DNA of 64,000 bases from Halichondria panicea (GCF_963675165.1 NC_087379.1:1864201-1928200), one strand, 5' to 3'. Positions 23,386 through 34,229 are shown, counted from the stretch's first letter. The notes: generated by a model from the sequence alone, not told the origin. A program made the numbers and translations.

Positions 23386-23833
23386 AATAAGTATTCTGTG
23401 CCTGCATTCAGGGTAGGATCACTGCCAACATCTGAGCCTTGGTTCTTACAACAAATCTAATCTCTACTTGTAAAACTCTAGCTACTAGCCAGCAACAAAT
23501 TCACTGAGTTTTATGCTCTCAACTTGTTTCTTTATGGCGCTTACTTGCCACCTGTTGAATGTCGTCATTGGAATGCATTTTTAACGACTTCTTTGTCTTT
23601 CTTGCCTCAATCAAGACATACCAGCCACGTGAGCTTACCGCATGTCGTACCTCCTCTGGAAACCCCTTTAGTTAATGTCTAGCTACGCCCCTGCAAAACC
23701 GCATGTCCGGTTATGAATATCGTTATCTTAGAAATACTGCAACCTGATTGGCCTCAGTGCAGCAGTACAAATCCTATATAAGCATGTCCCCCGGCCACCC
23801 GTTGGGAACGGATGCCGGGCTACGCCGAGCTAG

Positions 23834-24010
23834 GTTGTAGCATCATGTTCTCAATGACTGTATTAGAGTAGCTTAATGATATCAGGCTACACCTCCTGCC
23901 ACACCCTCTCCCTCAGACGAACCTTGACCCTGATCGTACCAGTGTTGACGCCCGCCACCAGCACCATGTCCCCATGGAGACCCTACAGCGGAGGGAGGGT
24001 GGGGTGAGAC
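23834..24010 (-). pseudogene. NUP210: NUP210 exon scrap beside TRIM-NHL copy 2
   Basis: The minus strand reads GDMVLVAGVNTGT followed by a short degraded Lys/Val/Arg tail, the counterpart of human GDTILVSGMKTGSSKLKAR. Homologous scraps lie just downstream of every TRIM-NHL copy (4020-4085, 44330-44400, 53990-54065). Confidence 0.6.
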
Positions 24011-24119
24011 AGGAGAGACTCAGTACACACGTACACAGGGACATGCAGCATGGGCAAAGAATTCAATTTCAATAATTTATTTATAAGCAAAATTAATAGT
24101 ATATATGTTACAATAACAA

Positions 24120-26327
24120 CTAGGAAAATATTTGCACTCTAGTGTTGCCATGATCAGACACATACACCACACCACACTGGTCTACTGCTATGCCATAAGG
24201 TCCATTGAACTGTCCTGGTCGAGATCCAAACGATCCAAACGACTTGAGAAACACTCCCTCACACGTGAACACTGAAACACAATCGTTCCCATACTCCCCC
24301 ACATACACCAAATCATCACTGTCCACACAGATGCTGACAGGATAGTTAAGCTCTTCATTTCCACTGCCTTTCTTCCCAAACTGCCTCAGATAGCCACCAT
24401 TGGCTGTGAAGACTTGCACTTGATGATTAATAAAATCAGCCACATACACACAACCACTACGATCGGATGCAACGTCCCGAGGATCATTAAACTGTCCATT
24501 ACCACTGCCTTTACTGCCGAACTTGCTGGAGAAGGTGAGGTCAGAGTTGAAGATGTGAACACAGTAAGCACCATAATCAACCACATACACCTTCCCATTG
24601 ACACTGTTGACACACACACCAATCGGATCGTTAAACTGTCCAAGACCATCGCTATGACTACCAACTGCTGCTATCACGTCTCCTCCACGTGAGAACTTCA
24701 ACAGTCGATGATTACCATTATCCACCACGAGAATATTGTCATCACCGTCCACTGCCACACCACGAGGTTCCTTCATCTCCCCAACAGCTGTGCCTCGAGT
24801 GTCTAATGTTCGCAGCTCATCTCCTGTGGGGCTAAATATCGAGACAATATCAGCATTCCATTCAGCCACAATTATCTCCCCAGCTTGGTTGAGTGCCACT
24901 CCACGAGTTTTCTTGAGATCATTGATAGTCTTGATAACAGTTCCTAGTTTATCGATCGGAGTCTTGACTGCCACAGGGAATAGACTTCCTACCACCTCCT
25001 CTCCACCCACTCTCACAATCAGCTCGCTGGCCCCGCCCAGTGTCGGCTGGTAGGAGATCTCGTACTCTCCCTTCCCTCGTTCCTTCACAACACATTTTTC
25101 AGCTTTATTAGTTATTTTAGAGACGAGTTCGGCTTCTGGCGGTGCTGAATTTTTGGCGGAGAGGAATCGACAATGTGCATTTATTTTTTGTCCAGCGATT
25201 GCTTTTTGAGGAATATTAACAAAACACAAGGCACCAAATTCTTTGCAATCTTTGACTAGCTGAGCAGAAGGCACAAAACAGGTATTGGTTGTCTCACGAG
25301 GCTCTAGGGTGTTGGGGTCAAAGGTGTCCACCAGCTCTCTCACTTGCTTCACCACACCTTGCTTCATCTTGAGCACGTCTCCTGGAGACCCGGTACGAAT
25401 GCTCTCCCTCACGAAATGCAGGCAGCTGCTACGTTGGGTTTGGAGGATCTCCACCTCCTCTCGCTGAGCAGACAGGCTCTTGAGCTGTTGTTGGGTGTGG
25501 CCTTCCAACTCAGCCATAAGCTCCCCCTCACGAGCATACAGAGCTTGATGGATTTCATCAAATTTCGAGTGGATATTGGTCGCAAGTTTTCCTCCGTGTT
25601 CAACAACTTCAGCGTGTCGTTCATCCAGATTGACCAGAGCTGTGTCGGTGGCCTCTAGCTGTTTCTCAACGGGTCCCAGGGAGTCTAGGATCTCTTTCTT
25701 GTGGCTTTCAAAGGTGTCGGCAATCACATAGTACTTGTGGTCTTTGTGAATTTGGACAGTGCAATGGATACAGATCAACTCCCCACAAGGTTCGCAATAA
25801 AGTTTCATATTTTCGTCGTGTTTGGGGCAGCGAGGGGACATCTTCTTTGGGGAGACCAAGCGAATCAAATCCCCCTCAACTTTTTGGATACTAACAATTT
25901 CGTGATTCTTGAGCTCGTCCCATTCTTTGTGCATATCGGTACACTTCTCGCAGATGAACTTTGTGCATTGTCGGCAAAAGCTGGTAGCTTTACGATTGGT
26001 AACAGAACACTTCTCACAAGCCAATTTCTGAGGCTCTTTAACCTTCTTCAGTGTTTCCTGGATGTCAAAGAGATGGTGTACATTGAAAGCAGCCTGGAGG
26101 CCACTCACACCAGTGGGGGGTAGGGGGGTGGGCCGGCGACACTTGGGGCATTCCAGCTGGCCTTGTCGATTGTGGGCAACTATATCCTCGAGACAATGTT
26201 GACAGTAGACATGGAAACAGGAAAGCAGTCGAGGGTTGGTGTAGGGCTCCAGACAGACTAGGCATGACAGCTGGTCCTCCACTTTGGAGAGAGCTTCTTG
26301 AGCAGCACTCGGCCTCTCAGCCATTGA
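24120..26327 (-). CDS. TRIM-NHL protein, full length (copy 2)
   Basis: 735 residues with the same order as copy 1: RING 21-62, B-box 1 (CEKCSVTNRKATSFCRQC), B-box 2 (RCPKHDENMKLYCEPCGELI), coiled coil, filamin, six NHL repeats. The ATG at 26327 is chosen because MAERPSAAQE is shared; the frame runs further upstream but that part is the 5'UTR intron in all copies. The linker between coiled coil and filamin domain (about 355-395) is unrelated in sequence to that of copies 1 and 3, so this segment diverges fastest. No disabling change seen. Likely a cytoplasmic E3 ligase; target unknown. Confidence 0.92.
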   Translation of the reverse strand, partial: SMAERPSAAQEALSKVEDQLSCLVCLEPYTNPRLLSCFHVYCQHCLEDIVAHNRQGQLECPKCRRPTPLPPTGVSGLQAAFNVHHLFDIQETLKKVKEPQKLACEKCSVTNRKATSFCRQCTKFICEKCTDMHKEWDELKNHEIVSIQKVEGDLIRLVSPKKMSPRCPKHDENMKLYCEPCGELICIHCTVQIHKDHKYYVIADTFESHKKEILDSLGPVEKQLEATDTALVNLDERHAEVVEHGGKLATNIHSKFDEIHQALYAREGELMAELEGHTQQQLKSLSAQREEVEILQTQRSSCLHFVRESIRTGSPGDVLKMKQGVVKQVRELVDTFDPNTLEPRETTNTCFVPSAQLVKDCKEFGALCFVNIPQKAIAGQKINAHCRFLSAKNSAPPEAELVSKITNKAEKCVVKERGKGEYEISYQPTLGGASELIVRVGGEEVVGSLFPVAVKTPIDKLGTVIKTINDLKKTRGVALNQAGEIIVAEWNADIVSIFSPTGDELRTLDTRGTAVGEMKEPRGVAVDGDDNILVVDNGNHRLLKFSRGGDVIAAVGSHSDGLGQFNDPIGVCVNSVNGKVYVVDYGAYCVHIFNSDLTFSSKFGSKGSGNGQFNDPRDVASDRSGCVYVADFINHQVQVFTANGGYLRQFGKKGSGNEELNYPVSICVDSDDLVYVGEYGNDCVSVFTCEGVFLKSFGSFGSRPGQFNGPYGIAVDQCGVVYVSDHGNTRVQIFS

Positions 26328-26763
26328 CACAAAACTGGTGGAGAGAAAAGGATAACAACAGGCTAAAATGTGGCGTGTCAAGCTTTATAATAATAATAGC
26401 AAATAATTCAAGCAACGAAAACTACAAACGAATGTATAGCTATAATTATAGTGTACAATAATTATGTTCACCTTTAGAAAAGTGTTTAGTAGTAGAAAGA
26501 AAAGCTCAAAACTTGGCAAAAGCAGCTATAGACTCACAGCTCTCACAGTGACAGGTCAGGTGATGCATGCACAACAATAGCATTGATCAATAGTAATGAT
26601 TAATGGTCCATACAAACGTACAATAATACTTGTCCTACTTACAATACATACAATACATAATTATAGACACAAGTATTATTGTACATTTGTATGAATATAT
26701 GGAACACTATATAATCATTACTATTGATCAAGTAGTACACCCACTCTCTATTGTTGTCTGTTA

Positions 26764-26963
26764 TACCGTATAGCGGGTAAGTTTCGTGGGGTAAAAAATT
26801 CGTTCAACTCGAGAAACGGTAGTTTTCGTGAGTAAAAATTTCGTTTAGTCTCGTGGCTGCACGGCATTCCTACGTTCAGATAAGCCACGCCTACGATAAA
26901 ATTTCGTGGAGGTCACGAAAATAACGAATATTTTACCCCACGAAAATTACCCGCTATACGGTA
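26764..26963. mobile_element. MITE with TACCGTATAGCGGGTAA ends
   Basis: 200-bp element with inverted termini TACCGTATAGCGGGTAA / TTACCCGCTATACGGTA and inner inverted GTTTCGTGGGGTAAAA, flanked by TA-rich sequence consistent with a 2-bp TA duplication. Related to 36643-36880. Confidence 0.78.
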
Positions 26964-27175
26964 ATAAATTTGCTGAGGTCATAATTTCCTTTAATTGTGG
27001 GCACAATCTCTGATTCTCTGTGGATCACTTTCTGCACTGTTCGCATTTTTGGGTCCATGCGGTTTTGGTACGGTCCATCTAAATATACACGTTTGAGATT
27101 GATTCACACCATAGATTAATTAACAAAATCAATGTATTGCAATCATAATAATTTTATTACAAAAATCAACACACA

Positions 27176-27564
27176 TACCGTATATGCTCGATCAGAGGCC
27201 CCTCTTGTATAAAGGCCGCACTCAAATAGTAGCCTCCCTTGCTAGCAAAATGAGTAGCTGCTCTCAAATAGTAGCCTCAGTGAACTTTGACTCTAGCATT
27301 TCTGCACGTGGCAGCCAAAAAAATTATTACTAGCAGCTAGCTACATGTACGTAGCTATGAGTAGCAGCTTGTTAGTGCTTCACAAAGACTTTCTCATGGC
27401 AGAGTTCAAGTTTATGCAGGTGAAAACAACTTTTGATGACAAACTAAATTATCTGGAGCTAATAAACGCCGCTCTTGAACAGTGGCCCCTCTTGAATTGT
27501 AGCCTCCTCTTCCAGCAAAATGAAACATTTAGTAGCCGCGGCTCCTGATCAAGCATATACGGTA
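27176..27564. mobile_element. MITE with TACCGTATATGCTCGATC ends
   Basis: 389 bp. Left TACCGTATATGCTCGATCAG, right GATCAAGCATATACGGTA. The interior contains GCGGCCTC-type tracts and a stretch that recurs inverted in the copy at 49290-49628. Short open frames inside are not taken as genes. Confidence 0.78.
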
Positions 27565-27642
27565 CATACATACATACATACATCAGGACTCGATTGCCCC
27601 ACCCACTCACACCTTGTGGTCGGGATATTTAGTAACTACTAT

Positions 27643-29397
27643 GCAATACCGGCGTCTTTTCGTTCATATTGTGAGGCAGCTCTAAAAGCAGAAAAATCAG
27701 GCAGCACAGACACTGTTGTCCCCTCGGCTGATATATATAAGTTCAGGCACTGCAAGGCTTATGTGGTCGAAGGGGATGCAGCAAACATGTGCTGCCAAGA
27801 TGTTAGGGATGTCTACCCTACATTCATGGGCTCAAATCTCTTCCTGGCTGACATACCCGTGGTATAATTATGTGCATGCATGCACGTACAGCTATAACAC
27901 ATGTATATGTTATAGCTACGTATATAAACACTCCTGATATTATACTTACATGTTGTTCAACTTCGTGCAGGCGTGGACAACAGAACAAATTCAAAGCCTT
28001 GTGTACACCACAAAACAGCTGAATACAATACCCGAGAAAACTGTGAGCACATTTAATGTTGCATTGATTAGCACCAGTCTCTCAAAAATTGAAGAACTGA
28101 AGAATTGTTTGTTGAAGTGCTACGAACACGTCAGTGCATGTGTGCTACTGGCAGACAGCGTGCACAGGTAAACTATGTTCAATAATAATTCATCGACATT
28201 ATACATTTAACAACTTGTGTCACACGGTGTGTGCAAATCCATCGGTTTTTTGCCTCTGCTATAATTATACACTCAAAATAACAACGCTATAAATATTTCG
28301 CATGACTGTATATAATATTTATCGTGTAACAACTGTATAATAGCGTGAACTTTTTCGAGGTGCTTAATTTTTCCTGATTTCGTGGGTTAGCAATCCTACT
28401 AATTATCTGCTATAACTCGCAAAGATTTAAGGTGTGGCTTCTGGTAAGCACGAACATTGTGCAACGAATTGCTTTTAGAGGCCTTTACAAAATATATAAG
28501 CACCTCGAACATTTCGCACTATTATGTACACATGCAGCCTATTATATCGTACATAACTATAAGCATAATAATTATTATACAGCCCATAACATTATTGTTA
28601 TAGGTGGCTTAGATTCCACTCATCCACTGGGATTTATCCCATCAATTGGATGTGTGGTAGTGGGACACTACTCACTCAGTGGAAAGCTGGAGGAGGACCA
28701 CTTTAACTTCGTTGAGGAAGGGCGGTCCAATTTCTTCCCCTGTATTGATCAATCCACTGCTAAGATTCCGATTTGTGTGCTGACAGGCATTATAAAGAAG
28801 CTGTCTTTTGAAGGGAGCACTGTTATTGATGCCACAAGTGAATCTGGTAATTATTATAGGATGACAGTGCATGCATGCATGATTACTATTTTATGTTTTA
28901 GATACCCAGCATGATTGTGATGTACAAACAACTATGGACCACCTGCCATGATAGTCAGATAGTTTCGGCCTTGTTGGGCCTCGTCAGCATAGCGTAGTTG
29001 TATATATGTAATGAGTACATGTAATAAGATTACATGCATAATATTATATACATGCACATACATGTAATTATCATGTGTATAATAGTGCATGGGAATGTAT
29101 CTATGCATGCACATGTACACAAGTAGAGTTCATGTATATGCATGCAGTTTACCTAAATTTAGGTATTATTATAATGCAACTGTCTCTAAATTTAGGTACA
29201 ACGTACAAAGTTAATGGTACATGTATACCTAAATTTAGGTAGAATTGCATAACACATCGTTTCATGCATGCATGCAGGTAACTGTGCAATCGCCTCACTA
29301 CAAGCAGGAAGAGATGTGGTGGTACTCAAGGCATTGGCCCAAGCAGCACTTGCAAGAAGCCAGCTTGCAGAACTGTCAACAACATAGCTAGCTATGG
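27643..29397 (+). CDS. DNA N4C/N6A methyltransferase-like protein (C-terminal half)
   Basis: Exons 27643-27861, 27971-28167, about 28604-28846, 29278-29397. Exon 1 ends in NLFLADIPV and exon 2 begins AWTTEQIQSLV, the position of the catalytic DPPY motif (IV). The last two exons give STVIDATSESG then NCAIASLQAGRDVVVL, which fits the AdoMet-binding motif I (normally DPFxGSGTT). Motif IV before motif I is the order of beta-class amino-methyltransferases. Both motifs are altered (DIPV for DPPY, SESGN for GSGTT), so activity is doubtful. No start codon belongs to the first exon: the N-terminal half appears to be the ParB-like gene at the other end of the element. The phase between exons 2 and 3 is uncertain. 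Confidence 0.55.
28335..28530. repeat. Decayed MITE in an intron of the MTase-like gene
   Basis: CGTGAACTTTTTCGAGGTGC at the left is inverted at the right as GCACCTCGAACATTTCGCAC. Same inner motif as 36643-36880, without the TACCGTA tips. Confidence 0.55.
29151..29240. promoter_or_regulatory. Palindrome cluster A (ACCTAAATTTAGGT), 3 copies
   Basis: Copies at 29151-29164, 29186-29197 (one arm shorter) and 29227-29240, in the last intron of the MTase-like gene. Perfect 14-bp palindromes at regular short spacing suggest a dimeric DNA-binding protein. Candidate binders are the element's own ParB-like protein or transposase (inference). Confidence 0.6.
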
Positions 29398-29609
29398 ACT
29401 AGACTATACTATACTGTTTCAAGCGTTCCGTTAACTTCTATGTTACTTTGTATATGCGGAGTATATGACTCGATCTTCATCTTATTGAATGTTCATCTGG
29501 TTAAGCAAGTCAATGGGTATCAATAGAAAATAATTGGTGTTTTCTAATCTTTGAGAAATTAACAGGGATATTAAACTGATTATGAACAAAAAACATAGCA
29601 TATTAAAAT

Positions 29610-29680
29610 AAAAGAGAAAAGGAACTTTTAACAGTGAATGTGTTGAACACATTCACTGTTAAAAGTTCCCTTTCTCTTTT
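29610..29680. repeat. 71-bp near-perfect palindrome between convergent genes
   Basis: Arms 29610-29644 and 29646-29680, 35 bp each with one mismatch, separated by a single G at 29645; the half-site begins AACACATTCACTGTTAAAAG. It lies between the 3' ends of the MTase-like and transposase genes. It may be a hairpin, or two terminal inverted repeats joined end to end. Confidence 0.8.
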
Positions 29681-29859
29681 GCAGGATCAGAATAGAATTC
29701 ACTGTTTTATTAGTTAAGTGAAACAAAAATTGTTTGATTTTTTGTCTATTTGTAAATCTTATCTGCATTGTTGTTGTATTCCATGGTTGTGTTAACTTGT
29801 TTTTATTGACTCTGTTTAGCATACTAGATTTGGAGAAGCTAACAGAGATATATTTTGTA

Positions 29860-32800
29860 TCACGATAAACAGAATGAAATATACACAACATTAGGTGTTA
29901 TACTTTGCTTTAGCTCTTGGTATACACTCTTTAAATGTTCTATTGTCTTTTTACGTAGATGACCGGTGGACGTCAACTGGAAATCGTACAAGAGTATTGA
30001 GGATTTCGTGACTGAATCTTCCCACTCAATTCGCTTCCTCTTGTTTTCTGGATCCTGTCTTCTTGCCACTTTCCATTTGCTGTTGTACTTCCCTTCCATC
30101 CAGACAACTCCTACCTCTGAATCTGAGATTGATCGAAGTTGAGCAATCCATGGCTCGATGTTACTGCTTGGACAGCTTCTGACTGCCAGCAACTGATCAA
30201 TCTTGAGACCTGCTAAATCCTGCACCTCCCTAACGTCTGTCCGTGATTGCTTTCGGTAGGCCCCAGTGTACACCTGTATGACATTGAATTTGAAGGTAGA
30301 TACCATGTGAACAAAGCAACCTAAATTTAGGAAGCCTACTCAGTGACCTAAATTTAGGGATGGTATAATTTGTGTGTGTGCATGCACACATTGACCTAAA
30401 TTTAGGGAATTGTGTGTATATACTTATGCATTACGTATATACCTAAGTTGAAGAATTATGCAAAGTGACCTAAATTTAGGTTATTATAAATTTAGGGAAA
30501 GTGCAATAGGTGTGCTGAACTGTCGTATAATTATTGCTTACATTGCACTCTTCATTCTCTGCAGCAAATAGAGCTTGAAGCTGGGTATTCTGAGGCGCAT
30601 CACAGCTCATATCTGCTGATCCTGAGGCTGGGAGTTGGGCCAGTTGACGAACTGTGTAATAATTATTAGAATATAAGTGATATACGTAATGTAAAGTATA
30701 TTATGGTGTTACGTATATAATTCTGATTGAAATGAGAGTTTGCTCACCTTCTTGGAGATGTAGCAAGGGCCAGGGGGTAATTCCAAATTCATCATCAGAG
30801 TAGACAGCGTCCATATCAAATTGCTCCCACCAAATACGAGCATCATCAGAGATCCAAGAATAAAACTTTGGAATATCTATGTGTAGACGTGGCAGGTCTA
30901 TCTTGTTGTCAGACAGGTGAACTCTATTTGGAATGCCACATGGAATCTCCTGCACAGTAAACATTTTGCATGTAAAGTTAAAAGCGTGTAATTTGATCTA
31001 TACGAATGCATGAGCTTAATTTATAGCCATAAGAGGTGTAGGTCGATAAATACATTGTCCATTTTTGTTACAGTAAAATGCACGAATCAGCAAAAATTTA
31101 ACCCTCAAAAATGTTACGCTATATAGTGCAAAATCCAAATTTTTATGAACATAATAGGCACATTAATTTTTTAAAGAATTCAAGAATCGAATGGGTGTAT
31201 TATCAGGGCCTAGAGAGCTGTAGAATATACTTATGGTTCGAACTTCAGCGTCTGTAAAAAACTGCTATTAATTATTATAACAACTGCATACACCCTAACA
31301 CAAAGTGTGTTGCCATACATAATGTAGTATGCATGTGCTTGTACGGTATTTATTATGATCACTGACAAAAAAAACGTTATTACATGCGGACTTGCCAGAA
31401 GTAGTTTCACTGCTACATCAGCATTGCACCAAGCATCACTGCTCCAATGCCGAAAATACATCACAGCTTTCCCATCTTCTAAAAAGAATTTGAAGCAATG
31501 TGGAAGAGAGTGACCATTTAGTCCGTCAATACAAGGTTCCAGCCACGACCTCACATCAGAAATAGTATTGAGTACCTCAACCGTTGGGGTAGGTGTGCTT
31601 GACTGTGTAATCTGCTTTTGGAGATCTGTACAATTATACATGCAACAATAATTATGTAATGTCACAATCAATTCAAAACCAACCTTAATAAATTTATAGG
31701 AAGTATAATTATAGCTATAATTATAATTGACCACCATGCATAATACCTACATACTACATGTATAATTATGAATGCATAATTATTACCTGGTAAAGATTCA
31801 GCTCCTTTTAGAGTGAGCTGCTTAGATATCCTTGAGAAAAGCTGGTCAATGTCCTCATGAGTATGACCAACAGGTAGGAAGTTTACCCGCACCTATTATA
31901 GCACAATGTATACAGTGTCTTATGCATGCATGGGCAACCATGCATTGACAATGTGTGCATGAATGATTATAATTATAGTCATTAGGGCAGGGCAGTGCAT
32001 GCAGTTGCTATGTAATAATTACTATAATGATACCTTAGTGAATATCTTTCGTTCTACCAACAATGCGCAAAACCCCAGGAAGAACTTGTTTTTGTTTTCT
32101 TTTGCTGTATTGTCCAGTTGGATGTTGAGAACTGGTGGGAGATGATCTAGAGCAATCAAGGATTTGAGCAGCACATGAATCGTAACGTTGCAGTCATGAG
32201 GGAATTGCAGCATGTCAATGTAGACGTGAGCTAACTTTCCATGAGGTACCCGGGTGTGTACTAGCACTCCAGTGACGTGTGTTCTGAGAGGAAGCAATCC
32301 CTGCACAGACTTTGGGATCTTTGCGAGGCGAGGAAGATTGGTCTTGTGCTGATCCATGCCATCAATGATGATGGTAACACTGTGTTGTGGATTTGTTCTA
32401 GATTTTTCCCGATGACCATAATACTTCCGCCTTTCTTGCCTGTCACCATAATAATAATAGCAAGATGGAATAAAATTCGTATGCATATAATTGTGAGTCC
32501 CATGCACCCATGCATAATTACGTTTTGGATGTATAATTATGCACATGGGACGAGTAATTTAGGTACATTTTATTGCTGTCTGACTAAAGGCAAAGAATTA
32601 ATTGCGTGGAAATGTAATGTGTACTCGAATACAAGGTAAAGGCTTGCAGAGTCACTTACTGAACAATCTGTAGATGTTGATCATACTCCTCCTTAAATCC
32701 ACACCTCCATCCACTCTTCATTCTTTCCTGGTCAAACTTAGTGCAAATATCACACTTGCTGAAAGCGCTTTGCTGTAAATTGGATAATTATATGGTTATG

Positions 32801-34048
32801 GTTATATAATAATAGTATAATAGAATTAATACTTACACTGGGAATGAGCACCTTCGAAAAATCTTCTTTCCAAAAGCGGTAAAAGGTAGAAACTTTCACA
32901 ACAGCATCTTCTGGGATTCCTCCAGCCATGAGCTCCCTCTTCATCCTGACATACACATCGTACTTAGTGAGGAAATGAGGAAGGTGTACACGATCGATGT
33001 TAGGCATCTGATCTCCAATGAGATTAAAGTATTGCCTCATCCAAGTCTTGGCTTCAGACGTTTTTGAGGCCTCGGCTCTCACGTGGGGTTTTCTAGTGGC
33101 TTTGTGAATGCCATTTGAGAATTATTCGGTTACTGTTTTGAATCTCTTGTTTGAAATTCCAAGAATATTCAAGAAGGCGTTCTTGCATACATGCTTTCCT
33201 TCGAGCATCATCGTAAGCTTGCTTGAGCTCGATGATTGTCTGCTTGATGAGGGAATAAATATCAATGAGGTATCAAACAGAAACTGTTTCTGGTCAGCTC
33301 TTCTCTTTTTGTTAAAGATACCTCTAACTTTCTGTACTTCCTGCTGAGTAAATGCAGCAATACACACCCTTCCACAACATTGAAACCGATGAGAGCTTAC
33401 AGGAGATTCACTCTCATATTCCAAAGGATCTTCTGTCCTTCGCTTCTTGACAGGTGTTGAATTCAAAGGAGCTTCAAATTGGGGATCAAAATCCATGAGT
33501 TCGAGTAGTTCGGAGTCAGCATCACAGTTAGTGAAGCTGGAGGACACAAACAACTCTTGGCTGCTGTCTACAACAGGAGATAAGAGCAGAGAGTTTTGCG
33601 TGTTGGTAGTCATGCTTGTCTCTGGAGACACAATAAGAAGGGAGTCTTGCGCTATGCTTGTTTCGAGTTCTGGTGACACAAAGAGGAGGGAGTCTTGCGC
33701 TATGCTTGTTTCGAGTTCTGGAGACACAATGAGGAGAGAGTCTTGCGCTATGCTTGTTTCGAGTTCTGGAGACACAATAAGGAGAGAGTCCTGCGCTATG
33801 CTTGTTTCGAGTTCTAGTTCTGGAGACACAATGAGGAGAGAGTCTTGCACTATGCTTGTTTCGAGTTCTGGAGACACAATGAGGAGAGAGTCTTGCTTGT
33901 TGTTAGCTATGCTAGCAGGAGTGCATGCACCCCTGATGCTAGTTTGTGAGTCTTGCTTACTGCTTGTCCCTGGTGACACAATAAGGAGAGAGTCTTGGCT
34001 ATAACTGCCATCATAGAGAGGACATGAATCATTCATCATTGCATGCAT
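29860..34048 (-). CDS. DUF7869-type transposase-like protein, multi-exon
   Basis: Exons read on the minus strand: 34048-32837, 32772-32660, 32439-32034, 31892-31786, 31625-31396 (GC donor), 30949-30748, 30651-30542, 30273-29860; about 930 residues. The N-terminus has about ten imperfect SLLIVSPELETSIAQD repeats, then CCGRVCIAAFTQQEV and KTVTE (DNA-binding-like part), then CDICTKFDQERMKSGW. The core has IIIDGMDQHKTNLP, LDNTAKENKNKFF and FLPVGHTHEDIDQLFS, whose spaced acidic residues fit an RNase-H-fold DDE/D nuclease. The C-terminus has VGVVWMEGKYNSKWKV. One in-frame TAA follows KTVTE in exon 1; otherwise the exons are open. The first ATG is at 34048. Family named from memory of the GHTHEDIDQ signature. 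Confidence 0.72.
30319..30497. promoter_or_regulatory. Palindrome cluster B (ACCTAAATTTAGGK), 5 copies
   Basis: 30319-30332, 30346-30359, 30394-30407, 30468-30481 and a partial at 30487-30497, plus a degenerate ACCTAAG at 30441. Three are preceded by GTG or TTG. The cluster lies in the last intron of the transposase gene, so clusters A and B stand on either side of the palindrome at 29610-29680. Confidence 0.6.
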
Positions 34049-34229
34049 GCAAGCCACAAATCATGCGCACTGAACTATCACACCTGCGGGTTCACGCATG
34101 GCTACTTTATTGCGCATGCGCCGATGGACTAGCACTATTCAGCTGCATTTAAAACTGCACTGCACTGCGCTGCACTTAGTAGTACGTGCTTAGCTACTGT
34201 AGCTCCCTAGTTTACAGCATAGGTGAAGA
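34049..34229. promoter_or_regulatory. Divergent promoter with NRF1-like site
   Basis: 181 bp separate the first ATG of the transposase (minus) and of the ParB-like gene (plus). It contains TTGCGCATGCGCCG near 34112-34125, a strong match to the NRF1 consensus, and a CTGCACTGCACTGCGCTGCA run. No TATA box obvious. A shared bidirectional promoter is inferred. Confidence 0.55.

Larger units (their letters stand above)
21059..23691. repeat. Possible nested element with CAGGGGCGTAGCT ends
   Basis: CAGGGGCGTAGCT at 21059 is inverted at 23679-23691. An inner inverted pair (GAAACCCCTCAGAGGAGGTA near 21701, TACCTCCTCTGGAAACCCC near 23648) supports a composite. No clear target duplication, no gene recognised. 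Confidence 0.4.
14838..23833. mobile_element. 9.0-kb DNA transposon with DUF6589 and RecQ-like genes
   Basis: Termini are inverted: the left end begins CTAGCTGGGCGTAGCCCGGC and the right end, read on the minus strand, begins CTAGCTCGGCGTAGCCCGGC. The match runs 74 bp with six mismatches. GTTGTAG stands directly outside both ends (14831-14837, 23834-23840), and the uninterrupted target (GAGGGTTGTAGCATCATG) is seen at 44272. It carries a DUF6589 gene (plus) and a RecQ-like helicase (minus), tail to tail, 31 bp apart. The right third holds nested elements and no recognised gene. Both genes carry disabling changes, so this copy is probably no longer autonomous. Confidence 0.85.

Noticed and set aside
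14838-23833. Capsid-bearing large element (Polinton-like)
   Set aside because: No capsid, polymerase B or protease motif seen; the contents are DUF6589 and RecQ only.
27345-27867. Open frame beginning inside the 27176-27564 MITE
   Set aside because: The MITE part recurs inverted at 49290-49628 and is not coding; only the part from about 27643 belongs to the MTase-like gene.
33590-34000. Regularly spaced repeats resembling a CRISPR array
   Set aside because: Direct repeats of about 50 bp inside an open reading frame with no spacer/repeat alternation; they encode a repetitive protein segment.
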